NCBI GenBank assembly: GCA_021814085.1
Contig: JAKAJA010000131.1
Span: forward strand, 1-5,645
DNA length: 5,645 bases
Reading direction: 5' to 3'
Origin: Acidobacteriota bacterium
GTDB lineage: Bacteria; Acidobacteriota; UBA4820; DSQY01
Position numbers and translations under genes: made by a program. The first letter of the stretch is position 1, and every line of letters begins with the position of its first letter. This document shows, piece after piece, positions 1 to 5,487 of this stretch. The notes beneath the pieces are model-generated. The model made no database searches. It saw only the letters and a program-made list of their open reading frames with translations, and had not been told where the DNA came from.

Positions 1-72
1 CTCCAGCGCCTTGATCCCCGCCCTGAGGTCATGCCCCTGGTCCCACTTCGGTCCGTTTGTGATCCCCATCAT
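1..72 (-). CDS. 5' end of a minus-strand gene, product unknown (partial)
   Basis: Read on the minus strand, two tandem ATG codons (72-70 and 69-67) are preceded by a good Shine-Dalgarno run, GGGAGGGC (80-73). An open frame follows to the window edge. The visible peptide is MMGITNGPKWDQGHDLRAG followed by IKALE, 24 residues in all. With the ribosome site, the second ATG has the better spacing (about 5 bases). The peptide looks like a normal soluble N-terminus with charged and small residues. I do not recognise the family, and no domain can be assigned from 24 residues. The gene runs away from the restriction-modification block, so the 1.1 kb between them is a divergent intergenic region. I found no convincing promoter upstream of it on this strand. 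The call rests only on the start context and the open frame. Confidence 0.4.
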   Translation of the reverse strand, partial: MMGITNGPKWDQGHDLRAGIKALE

Positions 73-112
73 GCCCTCCCAACAAGAGTGCAGTGTGAAG
101 GTGGAGAGACCG

Positions 113-133
113 CCCCCGGCCCTATGCCGGGGG
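113..133. other. GC-rich perfect hairpin, 8-bp stem
   Basis: CCCCCGGC (113-120) pairs perfectly with GCCGGGGG (126-133) across a 5-base loop, CCTAT. No T-run follows on either strand, so it is not a standard intrinsic terminator. It lies about 40 bases upstream of the minus-strand start at 72. If that gene is transcribed from further right, the hairpin would sit in its 5' leader. A role there is inference only. Confidence 0.45.
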
Positions 134-202
134 GGACTCGACAAGCCCATTCTGTGCAGGCCGGTACGCCGAGCGAGGCGGGCCGCCGCCAGGCCCCCGC
201 CG

Positions 203-832
203 GAGACCGCCAAACTCGCCCCGATGACCGCCGGACCCATTCCGGTGACCGCCGGGTCCGCCCCGATGACCGCCGGGCGCTCTCCGGAGAGTGACAACCT
301 TCCCCCGATGAGCGACCAACTCTCTGCCGAGGCCAAGAAACTCTCACCGATGAGCGACGGGCCTCCTCCGGTGACCGACGAGCCCTTGCCGGGGAGCGAC
401 GACCCCCTTCCGCTGATCGACAGGGTTCCTCCGGTGACCGACAAGCCTTGTCCGGAGAACGACCGACCCTCTCCGGAGACGGACGAACCTTCTCCGATGA
501 CCGACGAAGGCCTTCCGCTGAGCGACCAACCTCTTCCGGGAGCCGCCAAGGCCCCTCCGATGGCCGACGAACCTTTGCCGGAAGCCGACAAGCCTCGACC
601 GGGGAGCGACAGGCCTCCTCCGGTGAGCGACTGGCCTTTGCCGATGGCGGACAGACCTTCGTTCGTAAGCGACAGAGGCCCATTCGGACGCGCCTGACCC
701 TTGCCGGGGAGCACCCGAACCCCGTCGCGGCCCCCCCGGCTGAGCCGAGGGACCGCCACACGCCCGCCGGAGACCGCCCGATTGTGTCCAATGATCGCCG
801 CAGGCGCAGCGAGAACCGCCGGCCGGGCCTCC
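203..832. repeat. Degenerate 21-bp tandem array, about 30 units in one register
   Basis: Cutting the sequence every 21 bases from 203 gives about 30 units with no insertion or deletion. The approximate plus-strand consensus is RTGASCGACRRRCCTYYKCCG. The most constant parts are GA(C/G)CGAC at unit positions 3-9 and CCG at the end. Clear units include those at 371, 434, 476, 497, 602 and 623. Units are best preserved in the middle (about 350-650). They decay towards both ends, and the last seven (686-832) are weak but still in phase, for example GAGACCGCC at 770. Because 21 is a multiple of three, several frames stay open and give false heptad-repeat proteins (plus strand: xSDxPLP-like; minus strand: RRSPEEA-like). 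The plus frame with the tidiest heptads stops at 695-697 while the DNA periodicity continues. The repeat therefore looks like a DNA-level element, not a protein repeat. There are no spacers, so it is not CRISPR. Its function is unknown. Confidence 0.85.
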
Positions 833-1132
833 GCACCCACCCCCGCCAAGGGCGCCCTCCAGCCGAACCTGGCCGCGTCCCCGCCGGCGCCGCCGCGCCC
901 GCACCCTCCGTCCGCCTGTCTTCCGGAACCCCCCCGGACCATCCCCACTTCCCCTTGCAATCCCCCGCCCCGGTCGGTGCGGGCCCCAGCCGCCGCGCCA
1001 TCCCGCCAGCGCGGCCGTCCGTCCCCATTAGCCCCTACCTTCCGGTCCGATGAAATGCGTGCCCAGATGCCGCTCTGCCGGGGTATGCGCTTTCTGTAGC
1101 ACAGGAGAAGGCCGCCGCGCAAGGGGGCGCGC
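833..1132. other. C-rich intergenic stretch, no gene seen
   Basis: About 300 bases lie between the repeat array and the promoter of the restriction-modification block. The plus strand is strongly C-rich, with many runs of three to seven C and few G runs, so the minus strand is G-rich. ORFs cross it on both strands, but they are long only because the region lacks AT-rich stop codons. Their products are low-complexity Pro/Arg/Ala strings with no ribosome sites. I see no RNA gene. The stretch contains the G-quadruplex motif listed separately. Confidence 0.6.
929..971 (-). other. Predicted G-quadruplex motif on the minus strand
   Basis: On the minus strand this segment carries five runs of four or more G: 971-968, 966-962, 954-951, 946-943 and 935-929. 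The loops are 1, 7, 4 and 7 bases long. This meets the usual G3+N1-7 rule with one run to spare. It lies on the template strand, about 160 bases upstream of the plus-strand promoter at 1133-1160. Folding in the cell is a prediction from sequence only. Confidence 0.55.
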
Positions 1133-1160
1133 TTGCCACCGGCCTGACAGCGCGTATACT
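1133..1160 (+). promoter_or_regulatory. Sigma70-type promoter of the restriction-modification block
   Basis: TTGCCA (1133-1138) and TATACT (1155-1160) each match five of six bases of the sigma70 -35 and -10 consensus. They are separated by 16 bp. Transcription would start near 1166-1168, only about 10-12 bases before the GTG start at 1178. The message would thus begin almost at its Shine-Dalgarno run, AGGGGGA (1167-1173). Short GC-rich inverted segments (GGCGCGC about 1126-1132 and GCGCG about 1150) flank the -35 box and could be an operator, but they may reflect base composition only. Confidence 0.65.
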
Positions 1161-1177
1161 GCCAGCAGGGGGACACC

Positions 1178-1447
1178 GTGAGCGACGTGCTGATCCAGCA
1201 ATACCTCAACGAGTTGCAGGACCTGCGCAAGGTCTCGGGCACCTCGCGCGAGATGGTCGTCCGCGAGGCCTTCAAGGACCTCCTCAAGGGCTGGGGCCGC
1301 TCCAAGGACCTGGTCTTCGTCCCCGAATACGAGATCGAGACCCCCGCCAAGCGCCGCCGGTACGTCGACGGCGCGCTTTTGCAATGGCGGCATGAATGGG
1401 CACGATACGGCCACTTTCACAGAATGCCGAACGACGAAAGGCGGTAA
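1178..1447 (+). pseudogene. N-terminal remnant of a type ISP-like restriction-modification enzyme
   Basis: The ORF starts at GTG, with AGGGGGA four bases upstream, and gives 89 codons. Residues 1-68, from MSDVLIQQYLNELQDL to RRRYVDGALL, match the conserved start of very large single-chain type ISP/type IIG-like enzymes as I remember them. In these, the region forms the beginning of a nuclease-type domain and continues with a 'LRVPxGYWEAKD'-like segment holding catalytic residues. Here the match stops after VDGALL (about 1381). It is followed by 21 unrelated residues (QWRHEWARYGHFHRMPNDER then R) and a stop at 1445-1447. No nuclease, helicase or methyltransferase core remains, so enzymatic activity is not expected. 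The matching C-terminus lies at 3996-4255, beyond the inserted gene. The ORF still has a promoter and ribosome site and ends one base before the next ATG, so it may persist as a translated leader. Confidence 0.75.
1437..1444 (+). promoter_or_regulatory. Ribosome binding site choosing the ATG at 1449
   Basis: AAAGGCGG ends four bases before ATG 1449, and the stop codon of the upstream ORF lies between them (TAAG-ATG). An upstream in-frame ATG at 1392 has no comparable site, and the extra 19 residues do not resemble the methyltransferase family. The arrangement favours re-initiation by ribosomes that finish the upstream ORF. Confidence 0.6.
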
Positions 1448-1448
1448 G

Positions 1449-3983
1449 ATGCGGCTCGGCGCCAGTCCTGACACATTCCCGGGGACTTATTCGGCATCCA
1501 GCTCCTTTCTGGACCGCGTGGACGCTCTCCGCACGGAGGCGGTCGCCAAGTTGGAGCCTGGAGCCCGCTCGGCGATGGGGCAGTTCATGACGCCGGCGCC
1601 GGTGGCCCGGTTCATGGCATCCCTCTTTCCGGAAGCCATGGGCGAAGAGGTTCGTCTTCTCGATGCCGGAGCCGGGGTCGGTTCGCTCACGGCGGCTTTC
1701 GTGGAGGAGGTCTGCCGCCGGCCTGTCCGGCCGACCCGAATGAGTGTGAAGCTCTTCGAACGCGATGCCATCCTTTCCGAGTACCTCGCCGCGACTCTCG
1801 CGGCGTGCCACGAGGAGTGCGCCAAGGCCGGGATTCTGTTTGAGGCGGAGATCTCCAGGGAAGACTTCATTCGGGCTGCCACCGCGACGCTTCAGGGCGG
1901 CCTGTTTTACGAAAAGCCCCGCTTCTTCACCCACGCCATCCTGAACCCTCCCTACAAGAAGATCTCCAGCGATTCCGACCATCGTAAGCTCCTGCGAACC
2001 ATAGGAGTGGAGACGAGCAACCTGTATACGGCCTTTCTGGCCTTGGCCGTGAGACTGCTGGCGCAGGGTGGAGAGATGGTCTCGATCACGCCCAGGAGCT
2101 TCTGCAACGGACCCTATTTCAGGCCGTTTCGAGAGCTGCTTCTGTCGCAGACGAGCGTCAGACACGTCCACGTTTTCGATGCGAGAGACAAGGCCTTCCA
2201 AGAAGACGAGGTCCTCCAGGAAAACGTGATCATGAGTTGCATAAAGGGCGGTGCGCCCCTGCCCGTCCTCATTTCCTCCAGCAACGACCAGACCTTCGAT
2301 GGAATCACACAATGGGAGATCCGCCCCTCCGAACTAGTGCACCCCGAAGACCGAGACATGGTGATTCATCTCACCACGAGCGGGATGGACGTGAGCGTGC
2401 GGGAACGCGTGCGAAGTTTCGGGCACACGCTGAAAGACCTGGGGATCGAGGTGTCCACGGGCCCGGTGGTGGAATTTCGGCTGAGGGATTATCTCGGGAA
2501 CAATCCGGGGCCTGGGGCCGTCCCGCTCATTTACCCATTTCACTTTCGGGGGCTGCGCGTGGAGTGGCCCAGGGCCGATGCCAAGAAACCCAACTACATC
2601 CAGGATCGCGGAGAGGCCACCCGGTGGCTCATGCCGAAGGGCCATTACGTGCTTGTTCGACGATTCTCCTCCAAGGAAGAGCGGCGCCGCATCGTCGCGG
2701 CCCTGCTGACCCCCGACATCGTTCCCGGCGCCAGGGTCGGGTTGGAGAACCACGTGAACGTCTTCCATGCCGGGCAGCGAGGGCTGGCGCCCGAATTGGC
2801 CAGGGGATTGACGGTCTATTTGAACTCGACGCTCGTGGATGCCTATTTTCGCCAGTTCAGCGGGCACACGCAGGTCAATGCCGCCGACCTTCGAAACCTG
2901 CCCTATCCCGGCCGGGACGAGCTGGCCGATCTCGGGGAAGGCATGTCCAAGGAGGAAGAGCCGGGGCAGGATGCCATTGATGCCCTTGTGGAGAGGAGGC
3001 TTCAGCGCATGACGAAGATCAAGGATAAGGACCCCGTACGGGCCCAGAGAAAGATCGAAGAGGCACTCGCCATTCTGAAGCTCTTGGATTTTCCGCGCGC
3101 CCAACAGAATGTGCGGTCGGCGCTGACGCTTCTCGCGCTTCTCGACCTGAAGCCCGGCAGCCCCTGGTCCAAGTCCTCCGACCCACTCATCGGCATCACG
3201 CCCATCATGGATTTCGCCAGGAAGCACTACGGGAAGGAATACGCCCCGAATTCGCGAGAGACCTTCCGCCGGTTCACCATGCATCAGTTCGTGCAGGCCG
3301 GCATGGCCGTCCCCAATCCCGACGAGCCCGAGCGGCCGACCAACAGCCCCAACTGGTGCTATCAGATTGACCACAAGGCCCTGGAGCTCATCCGCACCTT
3401 CGGCAAGTCTTCGTGGGATGCCGAGCTGAAGAGGTACCTCGGGATGCGCGGCTCCCTGAGCCGGCGCTACGGCCGCGATCGCGACATGCGAAAGGTGCCC
3501 GTCAGCATCTCCGAAAGCACCGTCATCGCTCTCACGCCTGGAAAGCACAGCAAGCTCATCAAGGCCATCCTCGATGACTTCGCGCCGAGATTCTCCCCCG
3601 GCGCCACGGTGGTATACGTCGGCGACACGGGGAAAAAGTGGGGCTATTTCAATGAGCCGCTCCTTCGGGAGCTTGGAGTGAGAGTGGAGACGCACGGCAA
3701 GATGCCGGATGCGGTGCTGTATTACTCCGAGGAGAACTGGCTCCTTCTCGTGGAAGCGGTCACGAGCCACGGTCCGGTCGACCCCAAGCGCCGCATGGAG
3801 CTCCAGCGGCTTTTCCAGGGGGCCAAAGCGGGCCTCGTCTTCGTCACCGCATTTCCGACCCGCAAGGAGATGTCCCGCTACCTGGGTGAGATCTCCTGGG
3901 AGACCGAAGTATGGGTCGCCGAAGCCCCGAGCCACCTCATTCACTTCAACGGCGAGCGCTTCCTGGGCCCCCATGAGGAGTAG
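1449..3983 (+). CDS. Fused BsuBI/PstI-type adenine methyltransferase and restriction endonuclease
   Basis: This 844-aa cytoplasmic protein joins both halves of a type II restriction-modification system. The N-terminal part, about residues 1-525, is a gamma-like N6-adenine DNA methyltransferase. GQFMTP (44-49) belongs to the motif X region, DAGAGVGSL (72-80) binds S-adenosylmethionine (motif I), and NPPY (166-169) is catalytic motif IV. The target-recognition region follows. A charged linker (about 505-530) leads to a BsuBI/PstI-family endonuclease. Its helical N-terminal domain spans about 531-670 (AQQNVRSALTLLALLDLKPG; GITPIMDFARKHYGKEYAPN). The catalytic domain has GDTGKK (725-730), MPD ending at D754, and EAVTSHGPVDPKR starting at E769. 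This is a PD-(D/E)xK-type layout with V in place of the usual K, as I recall for this family. PstI and BsuBI keep the two activities as separate proteins of roughly 500 and 320 residues, so this is a near full-length fusion. Both prototypes recognise CTGCAG; the same site here is inference. The frame is intact. Confidence 0.88.
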   Translation: MRLGASPDTFPGTYSASSSFLDRVDALRTEAVAKLEPGARSAMGQFMTPAPVARFMASLFPEAMGEEVRLLDAGAGVGSLTAAFVEEVCRRPVRPTRMSVKLFERDAILSEYLAATLAACHEECAKAGILFEAEISREDFIRAATATLQGGLFYEKPRFFTHAILNPPYKKISSDSDHRKLLRTIGVETSNLYTAFLALAVRLLAQGGEMVSITPRSFCNGPYFRPFRELLLSQTSVRHVHVFDARDKAFQEDEVLQENVIMSCIKGGAPLPVLISSSNDQTFDGITQWEIRPSELVHPEDRDMVIHLTTSGMDVSVRERVRSFGHTLKDLGIEVSTGPVVEFRLRDYLGNNPGPGAVPLIYPFHFRGLRVEWPRADAKKPNYIQDRGEATRWLMPKGHYVLVRRFSSKEERRRIVAALLTPDIVPGARVGLENHVNVFHAGQRGLAPELARGLTVYLNSTLVDAYFRQFSGHTQVNAADLRNLPYPGRDELADLGEGMSKEEEPGQDAIDALVERRLQRMTKIKDKDPVRAQRKIEEALAILKLLDFPRAQQNVRSALTLLALLDLKPGSPWSKSSDPLIGITPIMDFARKHYGKEYAPNSRETFRRFTMHQFVQAGMAVPNPDEPERPTNSPNWCYQIDHKALELIRTFGKSSWDAELKRYLGMRGSLSRRYGRDRDMRKVPVSISESTVIALTPGKHSKLIKAILDDFAPRFSPGATVVYVGDTGKKWGYFNEPLLRELGVRVETHGKMPDAVLYYSEENWLLLVEAVTSHGPVDPKRRMELQRLFQGAKAGLVFVTAFPTRKEMSRYLGEISWETEVWVAEAPSHLIHFNGERFLGPHEE

Positions 3984-3995
3984 GCGGGCGGCAGC

Positions 3996-4255
3996 ATGAA
4001 AGTCGACACCGAGACCACCCTCGCCGGCGTCCCCCCAAAGCCTGGCTATACAAGCTCGGCAACCGCTGCGCCCTGGAGTGGATTCTCGACCAATACAAAG
4101 AGAAGAAGCCCAAAGACCCCACCATCCGCGAGAAGTTCAACACCTACCGCTTCGCCGACCATAAAGAGAAGGTCATCGACCTCCTCATGCGCGTCACCAC
4201 CGTCAGCATCAAGACCGTCACCATCACCGAAGCCATGAAGAGGGCGGTACGCTAA
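3996..4255 (+). pseudogene. C-terminal remnant of a type ISP-like enzyme, frameshifted
   Basis: Beginning 12 bases after the fusion gene's stop, frame 3 reads MKVDTETTLAGVPPK. After a one-base loss near 4041, frame 2 continues from W at 4043: WLYKLGNRCALEWILDQYKE, then KKPKDPTIREKFNTYRFADH and KEKVIDLLMRVTTVSIKTVT, ending ITEAMKRAVR with TAA at 4253-4255. The segment LGNRxALEWILDQYKEK...KDPTIREKFNTYRFADxKExVIDLL is, as I remember it, the hallmark of the type ISP C-terminal (specificity) region. Intact family members usually read 'PPxAW' where this sequence shifts frame (AAG-CC-TGG), which points to loss of one G or C. The methyltransferase core that should precede it is absent. This is presumably the other end of the gene begun at 1178. 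An ATG at 3996 exists but has no clear ribosome site, and the frameshift would end a product from it in unrelated residues. Confidence 0.75.
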
Positions 4256-4335
4256 GGCAAGGAAAAAGGGCACTGTGTGTTGCGGCCCGAAGGGGGAACA
4301 GGAGCAAAGACGCACACAAGAGAGGGAGGGAGAGG
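4256..4335 (+). promoter_or_regulatory. Intergenic gap with purine-rich ribosome site for the HEPN gene
   Basis: This 80-base gap contains a long purine run, AGAGAGGGAGGGAGAGG, ending directly at ATG 4336. GGGAGGG within it is a strong Shine-Dalgarno match at workable spacing and supports that start. I see no -35/-10 pair and no terminator hairpin with a T-run. The downstream gene may therefore be co-transcribed from 1133-1160 or use a promoter I cannot recognise. Confidence 0.45.
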
Positions 4336-5487
4336 ATGCCCGCAACGGTCACGGTCTGCTTTTTCCCCTGGCTTTCGATATCCGAGCCCGTCAGCTTCAA
4401 CGGATTTCGCCTCATCCCCTATCCTGAGGGCGAAGGACAGCCGTTTAGCGATGAAGAAAAATCGGCGATCGAATGGGCGACGCAAGCGTTCCAATGCGGT
4501 TCTGTGGCGCCAAAGGTCCGGCGAGCGACTCTGCTGGCGCTTAGTGGAAAGGGACCGCTCGAGGTTCCGAGTGGCAAGCAGCGTTCCAATTGTTTTGCCT
4601 TCGCTGAACTTCTAGCCTTCAGCGCCTTAGCGGACCGGATGTTCTTCTTCCCTCTGGGCTATTTCAACAAAAGCGCCTTCCAGCTGGTCATTCAAGAAGT
4701 GAAATGCCCACCTTCCGGTCAAGGCTGCACCTACCTCGTCCGACGACGAGACGGCTTCAAAGACGCCTTGGATTTTCGTCGGCTTTGGATCAAACCTCCT
4801 CATGTTGAATCGCCTCTTGCATTTCCGGGATCTTTTGACCGCGGGTTTCTGAATGCGATCCTGAGTTCAAACCGGACCCTCGCCCCAGACGAATGGGAGG
4901 CCATCTGGGACGCCATTTCGAGCTTTAACTTGGCTAATACTGACAGCCCCGACGTACCTGAGCACGTCCAAGTAGTCTTGCTCCTTGGCGCCATCCAGCG
5001 CCTCCTCGGATGCAGGGATGCCGGCAAAAGAAAGCTGACGCAAACCTTCGAGAAGATTCTTCCAGTGGAGCAGGAGATTCCCGCGGCTGGCGTGGAGAGG
5101 CTTGCCCGCCTAATCGGGAAGGACGAGCAGGAGATGCCCTTGCGAAAGGTGTGGCTGCGCCATTTCTACGAGGTGCGCGGTGACTTGGCGCATGGGAAAA
5201 GACGAAGCGTGAAGAAGAACGGCTGGAATATTTACGATCACCTGTTGCTGGCGACGTTTATCCTTCCCTACCTTCTGAAGCTCAAGTTACAAGCATCTGG
5301 GCTCTATTCGCTGAGCGAGGACGACCTCATCAACTGCCATGCCTTTGAGCCCCTCGCAGCAGTCGAACACATGGTCGACCATGAACAGGAGGGCCAAGTG
5401 GTTGAGGATCATGAATTCCCCTGGAACGACATCATATCTGAAGTCCATTTCCGGCATAGCCTGACCGTCATTCAAGAGGATTTCTAA
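4336..5487 (+). CDS. HEPN (Apea-like) domain protein, candidate defence effector
   Basis: This is a 383-aa soluble protein. Its N-terminal half (1-200) includes FFPWLSISEPVSFNGFRLIP near residues 9-28 and a mixed strand/helix segment to about 150; I cannot assign it. The C-terminal part, about 205-320, is predicted to be mostly helical: PEHVQVVLLLGAIQRLLG (208-225), a linker, then WLRHFYEVRGDLAHGKRR (273-290) and a helix HLLLATFILPYLLKLKL (302-318). R281-GDLA-H286 fits the R-x4-H active motif of HEPN ribonucleases. The FYxxRxxxxHG setting resembles Apea-like HEPN proteins as I recall them. HEPN proteins often act in abortive infection or toxin modules by cutting RNA, but some HEPN domains are inactive, so activity is inference. 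It lies 80 bases after the type ISP remnant on the same strand. Its codons look less GC-extreme than those of the restriction-modification gene, which suggests a separate origin. No antitoxin-like small gene is adjacent inside the window. Confidence 0.72.
   Translation: MPATVTVCFFPWLSISEPVSFNGFRLIPYPEGEGQPFSDEEKSAIEWATQAFQCGSVAPKVRRATLLALSGKGPLEVPSGKQRSNCFAFAELLAFSALADRMFFFPLGYFNKSAFQLVIQEVKCPPSGQGCTYLVRRRDGFKDALDFRRLWIKPPHVESPLAFPGSFDRGFLNAILSSNRTLAPDEWEAIWDAISSFNLANTDSPDVPEHVQVVLLLGAIQRLLGCRDAGKRKLTQTFEKILPVEQEIPAAGVERLARLIGKDEQEMPLRKVWLRHFYEVRGDLAHGKRRSVKKNGWNIYDHLLLATFILPYLLKLKLQASGLYSLSEDDLINCHAFEPLAAVEHMVDHEQEGQVVEDHEFPWNDIISEVHFRHSLTVIQEDF

Noticed and set aside
113..140. Intrinsic terminator at the GC hairpin
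   Set aside because: The stem is strong, but no T-run follows on either strand.
11..697. Plus-strand 228-codon frame with Pro/Asp heptads (xSDxPLP)
   Set aside because: No ribosome site. It exists because 21-bp repeats without stops keep frames open, and it ends at 695-697 while the DNA repeat continues in register, so the repeat is not maintained as this protein.
203..832. CRISPR array
   Set aside because: The units are directly tandem with no spacers, are too degenerate, and no cas genes are present.
1392..1448. Upstream ATG (1392) as the start of the fusion gene
   Set aside because: It overlaps the remnant ORF, has no good ribosome site, and the added 19 residues look unrelated to the methyltransferase N-terminus. 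ATG 1449 has AAAGGCGG four bases upstream.
2334..3974. Long minus-strand frame of 546 codons
   Set aside because: It is the antisense shadow of the methyltransferase-endonuclease gene, whose plus-strand product carries clear family motifs throughout. High GC content makes such shadows common.
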